A stretch of DNA of 64,000 bases from Nemertoderma westbladi (Eukaryota; Xenacoelomorpha; Nemertodermatida; Nemertodermatidae). The notes beneath the pieces were generated by a model that made no database searches, was not told where the DNA came from, and saw only the letters and a list, made by a program, of their open reading frames with translations. Below, piece by piece: positions 61,501-63,600 of the stretch (positions within the stretch are counted from its first letter, which is position 1; each line of letters opens with the position of its first letter). The stretch covers positions 62,001-126,000 of the forward strand of contig JAUCBJ010007290.1 of NCBI GenBank assembly GCA_032718475.1. The letters are read 5' to 3'. The position numbers and the translations under genes are program-made.

Positions 61501-62122
61501 ATCAGCTGATAGACCCAACGCGTCGCAACTCCTATCGCATTCAGTTGCGTTTCCGCATTGGTAGTAATTCTCCCCCGGGTGCTCGCAAGCAGCAGCTACA
61601 ACATAGACTCATATCAGTGTTCCACATACAACAAACAGTATATAAGTAAGTACATAAGGTGGAGACTATCACGGGCTGGCTAATAAAATTAATTGAAAAA
61701 TAATTCACAATGAAAAATTTTACTTTTAAATAATAAATATTTTAAATATTTCATAAATAATAATGGCATTCTTACTTTTTTTTACTATAATAAAATAATG
61801 GAGGTTATACGTAATCAAATAGTACCATAATCCTTAATAAAATAACGGAGGTTATACGTAATCAAATAGTACCATAATCATTAATAAAATCATCCATTAC
61901 AGCAAGATGACCTGGAACAGAATGTGGAACGTGGAACTAAATAACGAAACTAACCGCCCACATCGGAACTCCATTCTACGTCTACCCCAGTGGATGAGCA
62001 GTGGTATAAATAATTGGCGAGCGAGCGATCGAGACACGAATCTCTATCGCCCAAACCGCAAGTACAAACATCCGCGATGCACTGAGTGTAGAAGTTCGTA
62101 ATCGCTACAGAATTGTGGCAAA
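7327..62122 (-). CDS. Gel-forming mucin / VWF-like secreted glycoprotein gene, partial, 23 internal exons
   Basis: Gene-level entry; the exons are listed separately. The spliced minus-strand reading encodes about 1,770 residues, ordered C8-TIL-TIL-VWD-C8-TIL, an 11-residue PTS array, WxxW, a TIL-like module, a Thr/Pro linker, a VWC-like module, a six-residue Thr-rich array, VWD-C8-TIL and the start of another VWD. Every junction has GT-AG borders, matching phase and continuous Cys-rich motifs; for example CECVG joins TGDPHY, and KCNAEEG joins LICKGEDQ. This combination is known from secreted gel-forming mucins and VWF relatives: D assemblies (VWD-C8-TIL) make disulfide-linked multimers, and PTS tracts carry O-glycans. 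The protein should pass through the ER and Golgi and be secreted. The signal peptide and C-terminus are outside the window. A SCO-spondin or otogelin relative is less likely given the long Thr/Pro arrays and the WxxW domain. No promoter or poly(A) signal can be placed here. Confidence 0.85.
7755..7949 (-). CDS. Mucin-like gene, exon 22: TIL
   Basis: Acceptor ATATTTCAG/CTCCTC; donor GCGTTG/GTGAGT. It encodes [40 protein letters not shown], then CRDCECV. This is a TIL domain in which the usual GCxCP reads GCHYP, one Cys fewer than normal. It joins directly to TGDPHY of exon 23. Confidence 0.87.
8112..8525. repeat. 26-bp minisatellite, about 16 copies
   Basis: Near-identical 26-bp units beginning GGTACTATTTAACTGTAACC in the intron between exons 21 and 22. 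The first unit is truncated. The array stops exactly where the foldback element at 8526 begins. Confidence 0.97.
8526..9345. mobile_element. Foldback / MITE-like element with long imperfect inverted ends
   Basis: The left arm (8526 to about 8700) and the reverse complement of the right arm (about 9125-9345) share ordered blocks: CTCCATC, AAAAC-x-TGTTTTG-x-AAATGA, TTCTGG, TTTTTGCCAA, ATTTCAAAATT, AACCCTATA, GCATTAATAT and TCGAACCGCAAT. The 420-bp centre has no recognisable coding sequence. I could not define a target-site duplication. It is probably a non-autonomous DNA transposon. Confidence 0.65.
9521..9708 (-). CDS. Mucin-like gene, exon 21: second C8
   Basis: Acceptor GGTTCCCAG/GAAGTC; donor GTCCAC/GTGAGT. 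It encodes [35 protein letters not shown], then [10 protein letters not shown] and [10 protein letters not shown]. This is a complete C8 core. The acceptor follows a 2-kb pyrimidine-rich array by about 20 bp. Confidence 0.88.
9730..11750. repeat. About 54-bp purine/pyrimidine minisatellite, about 37 copies
   Basis: The plus strand is almost pure G/A, with units like GATGGAATGGGGAGAATAAA followed by GGGAGGAAATAGAGAAGGGG; the sense strand is therefore a 2-kb C/T tract with little T/A interruption. Unit length varies through G-runs of 5 to 12. It fills the intron just upstream of the exon 21 acceptor. Long Pro/Ser/Phe reading frames here are by-products of stop-poor pyrimidine sequence. Confidence 0.96.
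11760..12076. other. Intron remainder, nothing recognised
   Basis: AT-rich intron sequence between the pyrimidine array and the donor of exon 20. No repeat, RNA gene or coding motif seen. Confidence 0.5.
12077..12239 (-). CDS. Mucin-like gene, exon 20: VWD end and second C8 start
   Basis: Acceptor TTGAATAG/CTGACG; donor TTATT/GTAAGT. It encodes [20 protein letters not shown], then [11 protein letters not shown] and [16 protein letters not shown] followed by A-x3-C-x2-L is the usual junction from VWD to C8. It joins exon 21 as [13 protein letters not shown]. Confidence 0.88.
12443..12634 (-). CDS. Mucin-like gene, exon 19: second VWD, C-terminal half
   Basis: Acceptor AATTCCTAG/GCCAGT; donor CTACAG/GTATAA. 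It reads [36 protein letters not shown], then [13 protein letters not shown]. The GLCG motif followed by acidic residues (DDFET in exon 20) is the standard VWD end. Confidence 0.88.
12842..13135. repeat. Dispersed repeat, copy 1 (intron 18/19)
   Basis: It starts CCTACGTGGGGACTTCGTGC and ends near GACTACGTGGCTCGCCCCAC. It aligns along its length with 14640-14875: shared blocks include TGATAGA, ACTAAGT/ACTGTAT surroundings, CGACGAC, and CCGCTACGCTAAGGCTCAC (CCCCTACGCTAAGGCTCAC in copy 2). It is probably a short interspersed element of unknown class. Confidence 0.6.
13225..13362 (-). CDS. Mucin-like gene, exon 18: second VWD, middle
   Basis: Acceptor TTTCCTTTCAG/GAGAGA; donor CACAGG/GTTAGT. It encodes [19 protein letters not shown], then [20 protein letters not shown] and GRLLTQ. 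This is the VWD strand region after the first Cys pair. The phase fits exon 17 (G+GA) and exon 19 (G+GC). Confidence 0.85.
13363..13875. other. Intron sequence, nothing recognised
   Basis: AT-rich intron between exons 17 and 18, on the exon-18 side of the MITE. It contains one TAGGCCTA octamer at 13430. No coding or RNA feature seen. Confidence 0.5.
13885..14049. mobile_element. MITE-like palindromic element, 165 bp, with 9-bp target-site duplication
   Basis: It is flanked by ATTTGATTG at 13876-13884 and again at 14050-14058. The left end is GGATGTAGGAGAATTCGGTC; the reverse complement of the right end is GGAAGCAGGACAATTATTCG. The interior is made of repeated TCCGGACAATTCGGTCC motifs in both orientations, giving strong hairpin potential. 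A 9-bp duplication with short inverted ends fits a Mutator-like non-autonomous element, but the superfamily is an inference. Confidence 0.75.
14094..14254 (-). CDS. Mucin-like gene, exon 17: second VWD start, GDPH lost
   Basis: Acceptor TGATTACAG/TGTTTG; donor TATTCG/GTAGGT. It encodes [34 protein letters not shown], then [14 protein letters not shown]. The [10 protein letters not shown] core marks a VWD start, but the usual GDPH before it reads YDWIH. The position and following exons resemble the D4-type assembly that follows the PTS region in mucins. Confidence 0.87.
14376..14655. repeat. 24-bp minisatellite, about 11.5 copies
   Basis: The unit is built on CGTGGGGACTTCGCGCAGCA plus CGTG, in the intron between exons 16 and 17. 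It is GC-rich in an AT-rich background. The 24-bp unit opens all frames as eight-residue repeats on both strands. It grew from the end of the dispersed repeat that follows at 14640. Confidence 0.95.
14640..14880. repeat. Dispersed repeat, copy 2 (intron 16/17)
   Basis: Second copy of the element at 12842-13135, with shared CGACGACGACG and CCCCTACGCTAAGGCTCAC blocks and the same GTGGCTCGCCCCACA end. The 24-bp array sits at its left end, replacing the single GTGGGGACTTCG of copy 1. Confidence 0.6.
15136..15602 (-). CDS. Mucin-like gene, exon 16: Cys module end and TTTNKP mucin array
   Basis: Acceptor TTATACAG/GGAATG; donor TCATG/GTAAGT. It encodes [14 protein letters not shown], then about 18 copies of a six-residue Thr-rich unit (TTTNKP), then [16 protein letters not shown] and LSSCES with a split TG/T Cys. 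The array should be heavily O-glycosylated and supplies one Lys per unit. An upstream AG at 15633-15634 is also in frame and would add ten residues, but the chosen start gives better Cys-module spacing. Confidence 0.85.
15233..15553 (-). repeat. Exonic 18-bp minisatellite encoding TTTNKP
   Basis: About 18 tandem copies of an 18-bp unit inside exon 16. One variant unit reads [12 protein letters not shown]. The unit is a multiple of three, so copy-number change keeps the frame. Confidence 0.95.
15603..16267. other. Intron sequence with a poly-C tract
   Basis: Intron between exons 15 and 16. It holds a C-run of about 17 near 16151-16167. No other feature recognised. Confidence 0.5.
16268..16482 (-). 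CDS. Mucin-like gene, exon 15: Cys-rich VWC-like module
   Basis: Acceptor CCTTTTAG/ATTCAG; donor TCCCAG/GTCAGC. It encodes [23 protein letters not shown], then a [16 protein letters not shown] stretch and [16 protein letters not shown]. The Cys pattern is VWC-like. A second AG six bases downstream (ATTCAG) is in the same frame and would shorten the exon by two residues. Confidence 0.82.
16622..17217 (-). mobile_element. LINE-type retrotransposon fragment, 3' end of reverse-transcriptase ORF, decayed
   Basis: An open stretch at 16622-16909 reads [19 protein letters not shown], then [24 protein letters not shown] and [13 protein letters not shown]. This is the typical C-terminus of non-LTR retrotransposon ORF2 in invertebrates. 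Upstream, in broken frames, are [19 protein letters not shown], then [20 protein letters not shown] and LNISWREH. Several frameshifts and stops separate these blocks, so it is dead. It is on the same strand as the host gene, within intron 14/15. Confidence 0.82.
17243..17845. repeat. GGTTGTCGGCTGTCGG-type VNTR
   Basis: Irregular tandem array made of short words GGTTGTCGGCTGTC, GGTTGTTGGCTGTC and GGTTATCGGCTGAA. Words recur in changing order, forming longer periods. It starts at the end of the LINE fragment and stops about 60 bp downstream of the exon 14 donor. Confidence 0.95.
17908..18124 (-). CDS. Mucin-like gene, exon 14: C-x-C linker and Thr/Pro-rich segment
   Basis: Acceptor TTTACATAG/GTTGGT (phase 0); donor AAGG/GTAGGT. 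It encodes [18 protein letters not shown], then a Thr/Ser/Pro stretch ([18 protein letters not shown] onward), then MCPNMTK. A nearer AG (GGTTCAG) would need a different phase from exon 13 and is rejected. The segment is a non-repetitive PTS linker. Confidence 0.82.
18125..18990. other. Intron sequence, nothing recognised
   Basis: AT-rich first part of the intron between exons 13 and 14, next to the exon 14 acceptor. It holds one TAGGCCTA octamer at 18813. No coding, RNA or repeat feature recognised. Confidence 0.5.
19007..19700 (+). mobile_element. LINE-type retrotransposon fragment, RT and C-terminal region, decayed
   Basis: Plus strand. At 19110-19260 the frame reads [16 protein letters not shown], then [20 protein letters not shown] and INSRKTN, the reverse-transcriptase region around the YADD box, here SADD. 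After a stop, 19301-19690 reads VDDFWYLG, then [20 protein letters not shown] and VLWQPHG, followed by [18 protein letters not shown]. Stops and the altered catalytic box show it is dead. It is antisense to the host gene. Confidence 0.82.
19701..20123. other. Intron sequence, nothing recognised
   Basis: Intron tail between the LINE fragment and exon 13, with a short C-run at 20034-20044. No other feature recognised. Confidence 0.45.
20124..20220 (-). CDS. Mucin-like gene, exon 13: end of TIL-like module
   Basis: Acceptor TTATCTTTAG/TTGCCC; donor CACGCT/GTAAGT. This 97-nt exon encodes [15 protein letters not shown], then [15 protein letters not shown]. The CP-x-GF and ECPC motifs close a TIL-like fold. 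It lies after a 14.2-kb intron occupied by the 68-bp array. Confidence 0.85.
20306..20976. repeat. 68-bp minisatellite, left block, about 10 copies
   Basis: Units contain CCGATAAACAATGTCCCACC, ACACTACATTGTAGGCCCAG and CCATACACGTTGAGAATTAT. One unit lacks about 10 bp (CACACTAAGTTCCAGCC). This is the same family as 24009-34195, from which it is separated by a 3-kb insertion. Confidence 0.97.
20977..24008. mobile_element. 3-kb insertion splitting the 68-bp array, class unknown
   Basis: Unique AT-rich sequence lies between two blocks of the same minisatellite. The broken unit reads AATCCGAGA then GAAAGCC on the left, and CACCGAGAAACAATG on the right. CCGAGA is therefore present on both sides, consistent with a 6-bp target-site duplication within the known unit variant CCGAGAAACAATG. 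I found no inverted ends, no long ORF and no poly-A. It contains a tRNA-like segment at 22478-22550, several GGCCC-rich blocks, and two NotI-like GCGGCCGCGG boxes near its right end. It is probably a mobile insertion; the class cannot be told. Confidence 0.5.
22478..22550 (+). other. tRNA-like sequence, pseudogene or SINE head
   Basis: It spans 73 nt with a perfect Pol III box A (TAGTCTAGTGG) and a T-loop (GGGTTCGAAATCC) resembling box B. The ends GGTCA and TGACC can pair for five bases, but the acceptor, anticodon and T stems have mismatches. The anticodon arm does not fold. This fits a decayed tRNA pseudogene or the head of a tRNA-derived SINE rather than a working tRNA. Confidence 0.5.
24009..34195. 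repeat. 68-bp minisatellite, right block, about 150 copies with higher-order structure
   Basis: 10.2 kb of 68-bp units with recurring variants (CATTGTAGG or CGTTGTAGG, ATTATC or ATTCTC, AAGATCCG, CGAGAAAC). Rare variants recur in blocks, showing large internal duplications: the block from 24081 repeats from 28322, and the block near 25350 repeats near 29925. Near 33.0-34.0 kb a five-unit cycle of 344 bp is repeated. It fills most of the intron between exons 12 and 13. Confidence 0.97.
34448..34604 (-). CDS. Mucin-like gene, exon 12: TIL-like module, first part
   Basis: Acceptor CTCTTTCAG/CCCCGA; donor GCCCT/GTAAGT. It reads [23 protein letters not shown], then [13 protein letters not shown]. 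The Cys spacing resembles the first half of a TIL domain, completed by CPDGF and CPC in exon 13. Phases match exon 11 (G+CC, Ala) and exon 13 (CT+T, Leu). Confidence 0.82.
34690..39536. repeat. 63-bp minisatellite, about 77 copies
   Basis: Units contain CTAAAGGAATGCCTGTTCAC and CACCATGGGTGATCTTCCAC. The 63-bp unit equals 21 codons, so the sense strand stays open for long stretches (679 codons at 37462-39501) as a repeat like [20 protein letters not shown]. From about 37.5 kb three unit types alternate regularly. It lies in the intron between exons 11 and 12. Confidence 0.97.
39537..40242. other. Intron sequence with partial dispersed repeat and TCTG microsatellite
   Basis: At 39760-39815 a segment reading TCGCTGATTTCATTTCTG matches the dispersed element at 46380 and 47320. 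It is followed by a TCTG/TATA microsatellite (39826-39860). A Cys-containing reading on the minus strand at 39540-39650 is broken by stops and was not called as an exon. Confidence 0.55.
40243..40368 (-). CDS. Mucin-like gene, exon 11: end of WxxW domain and short Pro/Thr linker
   Basis: Acceptor ATCCCACAG/GTCTCA; donor CTCCAG/GTAAGA. It encodes [20 protein letters not shown] and YCPC, the conserved GLxC, C-x-DY and C-x-C end of WxxW/CysD, then [16 protein letters not shown]. An in-frame open stretch continues upstream to 40498, but the WxxW domain of exon 10 joins exactly at this acceptor (KCNAEEG/LICK), so the shorter exon is chosen. Confidence 0.88.
40369..41146. other. Intron sequence, nothing recognised
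   Basis: AT-rich intron between exons 10 and 11. The open stretch next to exon 11 (40369-40498) is not part of the domain. No repeat or RNA feature seen. Confidence 0.5.
41147..41172. repeat. Poly-C tract of about 26
   Basis: Homopolymer run followed by TTAAG, directly beside a LINE fragment. One of several long G/C runs in this gene's introns. Confidence 0.9.
41173..41330 (+). mobile_element. Short LINE fragment
   Basis: Plus-strand reading [20 protein letters not shown], then [11 protein letters not shown]. It matches the same ORF2 region as the LINE at 16622-17217 ([13 protein letters not shown]). Only about 150 bp remain. Confidence 0.7.
41540..42190 (+). mobile_element. CR1/Jockey-like LINE fragment: endonuclease end and RT, decayed
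   Basis: In broken plus-strand frames: [16 protein letters not shown], typical of the end of the LINE endonuclease; then [20 protein letters not shown]; then [28 protein letters not shown] and RVPQGS. The last corresponds to the GVPQGS motif of reverse transcriptase. The catalytic FADD box is absent and there are many stops. Antisense to the host gene, in intron 10/11. It is a different LINE type from the other fragments. Confidence 0.78.
42191..42532. other. Intron sequence with poly-G tract
   Basis: It contains a G-run of about 21 at 42363-42382. Otherwise nothing recognised before exon 10. Confidence 0.5.
42533..43512 (-). CDS. Mucin-like gene, exon 10: PTS mucin tract and WxxW domain start
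   Basis: Acceptor TTGTTGCAG/CTATTG; donor GAAG/GTATGT; 980 nt, the largest exon. It opens with [14 protein letters not shown], then about 21 near-perfect copies of an 11-residue unit ([11 protein letters not shown]). This Ser/Thr/Pro tract is expected to carry dense O-glycans. After TITPGC the protein reads [30 protein letters not shown], then TVKCNAEEG, the first two thirds of a WxxW (CysD-like) domain. The second Trp of the WxxW motif is Phe here. The coding array is a 33-bp minisatellite, so length variation would keep the frame. Confidence 0.9.
42776..43457 (-). repeat. Exonic 33-bp minisatellite encoding the 11-residue PTS unit
   Basis: About 21 head-to-tail copies of a 33-bp unit inside exon 10. 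Copies are almost identical; the visible differences are TLE for TPE and TPKP for TPTP in the early units, plus synonymous changes. The near-identity fits recent homogenisation. Confidence 0.95.
43656..43896 (-). CDS. Mucin-like gene, exon 9: TIL domain
   Basis: Acceptor TGTTTTACAG/CAATTC; donor AACTG/GTAAGC. It encodes [31 protein letters not shown], then CTQCPC and [13 protein letters not shown]. This is a standard TIL following the C8 of exon 8. The split TG/C codon gives the Cys that opens the [10 protein letters not shown] linker of exon 10. Confidence 0.9.
43970..44062. repeat. 46-bp tandem duplication
   Basis: Two adjacent near-identical copies containing TGGAATACACGTAAGGGGAA and GGCATCGACTGATCTGTATT. 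In the intron between exons 8 and 9. Confidence 0.9.
44115..44265 (+). mobile_element. Short LINE fragment
   Basis: Plus-strand reading [20 protein letters not shown], matching the [20 protein letters not shown] region of the LINE at 19007-19700. A stop and deletion follow. The rest of this intron (to 44505) shows only one TAGGCCTA at 44339. Confidence 0.7.
44506..44666 (-). CDS. Mucin-like gene, exon 8: C8 domain
   Basis: Acceptor TTTGCAG/TATCGT; donor TTGCC/GTAAGT. The translation has [33 protein letters not shown], then LCIRWR, a complete C8 core. In VWF and mucins this part of D3 takes part in disulfide multimerisation. That role is inferred from the family, not seen here. Confidence 0.9.
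44798..45030 (-). CDS. Mucin-like gene, exon 7: VWD end and C8 start
   Basis: Acceptor CACACGCAG/GTGGAG; donor TCACAG/GTAATA. It begins [16 protein letters not shown], the conserved CGN-Y-DG end of VWD with its calcium-loop acidic residues. It then has [12 protein letters not shown] and [10 protein letters not shown], the typical start of C8. The split AG/T codon leads into exon 8. Confidence 0.9.
45257..45453 (-). CDS. Mucin-like gene, exon 6: VWD middle
   Basis: Acceptor TTGTTTTAG/TCCGCG; donor AATAAG/GTAAAT. It encodes the VWD beta-strand core: [27 protein letters not shown], then [17 protein letters not shown]. It is phase compatible with exon 5 (C+TC, Leu) and runs in frame into [10 protein letters not shown] of exon 7. 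Confidence 0.88.
45454..46140. other. Intron sequence with a poly-G / poly-C palindrome
   Basis: At 45784-45830 a G-run of about 19, TAGCCA, a C-run of about 13 and a T-run follow one another. Upstream (45600-45780) nothing is recognised. The palindrome resembles the ends of the dispersed element copies at 46150 and 47100. Confidence 0.55.
46150..46656. mobile_element. Dispersed element, copy A, ending in poly-G/TAG/poly-C
   Basis: It shares ordered blocks with 47100-47577: GGAGGAGTAGTATTTT, TTCTGAGATAAT, TTTCATTTCTGATGTCAG, GTCTGTCTT, CGATAACTC-x-AGAACTAAA and a G-run/C-run palindrome followed by TTAA. There is no protein-coding similarity. The family is unknown; likely a non-autonomous element. 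Confidence 0.65.
47100..47577. mobile_element. Dispersed element, copy B, ending in GGGGGTA/poly-C
   Basis: Second copy of the element at 46150-46656, in the same orientation and with the same block order. It ends GGAGGGGGTA, then about 18 C, then TCCTTAA. Confidence 0.65.
47578..48084. other. Intron sequence, nothing recognised
   Basis: It becomes GC-rich from about 47900 toward the 50-bp array. One TAGGCCTA at 47773. An open frame enters the array from here but matches nothing I know. Confidence 0.45.
48085..55680. repeat. 50-bp GC-rich minisatellite, about 152 copies
   Basis: Units contain ATGTCCCCTCGCATGGATCC and GACCTGCACCTGGCGTTCCA. The unit contains no stop trinucleotide on either strand, so all six frames stay open for kilobases (up to 1,534 codons at 51125-55729). 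Variants (CACGTGG or CACCTGG, GATCC or GATAC or GATCCT, TCTGCAG or TTTGCAG) alternate in two- to four-unit cycles, most regular after 53 kb. It fills most of the intron between exons 5 and 6. Confidence 0.97.
55681..56252. other. Intron sequence, nothing recognised
   Basis: AT-rich sequence between the 50-bp array and the donor of exon 5. No feature seen. Confidence 0.5.
56253..56491 (-). CDS. Mucin-like gene, exon 5: linker and VWD start with GDPHY motif
   Basis: Acceptor GTTTTAG/TGTCTG; donor AGTTC/GTAAGT. It encodes [27 protein letters not shown], then CEYVITRSV and CARKITVAV. This is the N-terminal half of a VWD domain with the intact GDPHY-x-TFDG signature. The GDPH tetrapeptide is a known autocatalytic Asp-Pro cleavage site in some mucins (MUC2, MUC5AC); whether it acts here is not known. 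The VWD continues across a 10.8-kb intron into exon 6. Confidence 0.9.
56525..56750. repeat. 30-bp minisatellite, about 7.5 copies
   Basis: Units contain AGAGTACAGATAACCGCAGT followed by GTACAACTAC. It sits about 35 bp upstream (sense) of the exon 5 acceptor and continues directly into the 13-bp array. Confidence 0.95.
56750..57125. repeat. 12-13-bp minisatellite (CTACCGTGTACAA)
   Basis: About 30 copies alternating 12 and 13 bp. It shares GTGTACAACTAC with the 30-bp array and probably seeded it or derives from it. Its right end is about 20 bp from the exon 4 donor, so almost the whole 652-bp intron is repeat. Confidence 0.95.
57144..57269 (-). CDS. Mucin-like gene, exon 4: end of second TIL
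   Basis: Acceptor CTGTACAG/GTGTTC; donor AAATG/GTATGT. The translation is [19 protein letters not shown], then [10 protein letters not shown] and a split TG/T codon giving Cys. It completes the TIL begun in exon 3 and starts the linker into the VWD domain of exon 5. Length 126 nt; both phases match the neighbours. Confidence 0.88.
57366..60900. repeat. 29-bp minisatellite, about 122 copies
   Basis: Units CCTACCCTGGTGTACACTTT plus TCCGTTCAC, with variants GCGTAC, GTGGATAC and CCCTAAACTGCGTAC in higher-order order. It fills the intron between exons 3 and 4. At its right end the last unit is the 3' end and donor of exon 3. Confidence 0.97.
60884..61060 (-). CDS. Mucin-like gene, exon 3: C-x-C linker and start of second TIL
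   Basis: Acceptor GTTGCAG/CTTCTG; donor CACCCGG/GTAGGC. It encodes the [10 protein letters not shown] linker, then a TIL start ([25 protein letters not shown]), and ends TEKCTPG. The join to exon 4 reads CTPG then CSCKDGF, a normal TIL core, which fixes this donor. The last 26 coding bases and the donor resemble the unit of the 29-bp array that fills the next intron, so the exon end and the array are related. Many near-identical donor-like sites follow in that intron. Confidence 0.85.
61061..61339. other. Short intron with two poly-G tracts
   Basis: Intron between exons 2 and 3, with G-runs at about 61111-61126 and 61227-61250 on the plus strand (C-runs in the transcript). Nothing else seen. 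Confidence 0.6.
61340..61595 (-). CDS. Mucin-like gene, exon 2: TIL domain
   Basis: Acceptor TGTTGTAG/CTGCTG; donor GATTG/GTGAGG. The frame gives a TIL (trypsin-inhibitor-like) Cys-rich domain: [29 protein letters not shown], then CVEVSSCHC. It ends with SCND followed by a split codon, which exon 3 completes as Cys. In this protein family TIL follows C8 within a D assembly, as here. Phase 1 from exon 1 makes Ala at the join. Confidence 0.88.
61795..61895. repeat. About 51-bp tandem duplication
   Basis: Two adjacent copies containing GGAGGTTATACGTAATCAAA and TAGTACCATAATC. In the intron between exons 1 and 2, which otherwise shows nothing. Confidence 0.85.
61955..62122 (-). CDS. Mucin-like gene, exon 1 of window: C8 domain
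   Basis: The sense strand reads TATTTCAG/TTTGCC at the acceptor and GGGCG/GTTAGT at the donor. The translation has the second half of a C8 domain: CHNSV, then [13 protein letters not shown], then LANYLYHC and VEWSS. It starts with two bases completing a codon and ends in phase 1. The start of C8 must lie in an exon to the right, outside or not found in the window. The acceptor AG belongs to the last copy of the adjoining 16-bp repeat array. An alternative acceptor 13 nt downstream (TTCTGTAG) would drop the conserved CHNSV stretch, so I prefer the one given. Confidence 0.8.
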
Positions 62123-63600
62123 CTGAAATATAAACAAACTGAAATATAAACAAACTGAAATATAAACAAACTGAAATATAAACAAACTGAAATATAAAAA
62201 AAACTGAAATGTATACAAACTGAAATATAAACAAATTGAAAAATAAACAAACTGAAATATAAACAAACTGAAATATAAACAAACTGAAATATAAACAAAC
62301 TGAAATATATACAAACTGAAATATAAACAAATTGAAAAATAAACAAACTGAATTATAAACAAACTGAAAAAATAAACAAACTGAAATATAAACAAACTGA
62401 AATATAATCAAACTGAAATATAATCAAACTGAAATGTAAACAAACTGAAATACACTGAAATATAAACAAACTGAAATATAAACAAACTGAAATATAAACA
62501 AACTGAAATATATACAAACTGAAATATAAACAAATTGAAAAATAAACAAACTGAATTATAAACAAACTGAAAAAATAAACAAACTGAAATATAAACAAAC
62601 TGAAATATAATCAAACTGAAATATAATCAAACTGAAATGTAAACAAACTGAAATATAAACAAACTGAAATATAAACAAACTGAAAAATAAACAAACTGAA
62701 AAATAATCAAACTGAAATATAAACAAACTGAAATATAAACAAACTGAAATATAAACAAACTGAAATATAAACAAACTGAAATATAAGCAAACTGAAATGT
62801 ATACAAACTGAAACATAAACAAACTGAAATATAAACAAACTGAAATATATACAAACTGAAATAAAAACAAATTGAAAAATAAACAAATTGAAAAATAAAC
62901 AAACTGAAATATAAACAAACTGAAAAAATAAACAAACTGAAATATAAACAAACTGAAATATAAACAAACTGAAATATTAACAAACTGAAATATATACAAA
63001 CTGAAATATAAACAAATTGAAAAATAAACAAACTGAAATATAAACAAACTGAAAAAATAAACAAACTGAAATATAAACCAAACTGAAATATAATCAAACT
63101 GAAATATAAACAAACTGAAATGTAAACAAACTGAAATATAAACAAACTGAAATATAAATAAACTGAAAAATAAACAAACTGAAAAATAATCAAACTGAAA
63201 TATAAACAAACTGAAATATAAACAAACTGAAATATAAACAAACTGAAATATAAACAAACTGAAATATAAACAAACTGAAAAAATAAACAAACTGAAAAAT
63301 AAACAAACTGAAATATAAACAAACTGAAATATAAACAAACTGAAATATAATCAAACTGAAATATAAACAAACTGAAATATAAACAAACTGAAATGTAAGC
63401 AAACTGAAATATAAACAAACTGAAATGTAAACAAACTGAAATATAAACAAACTGAAATATAAACAAACTGAAATATAAACAAACTGAAAAATAAACAAAC
63501 TGAAAAATAATCAAACTGAAATGTAAACAAACTGAAATATAAACAAACTGAAATATAAACAAACTGAAATATAATCAAACTGAAATATAAACAAACTGAA
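62123..63600. repeat. 16-bp minisatellite (TGAAATATAAACAAAC), about 92 copies
   Basis: The sense strand is GTTTGTTTATATTTCA repeated, with variants TATTCA, TTTTTCA and TATACA. Each unit contains a T-rich tract and CAG, a 3' splice-site look-alike. The last copy supplies the acceptor of exon 1. Confidence 0.97.
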
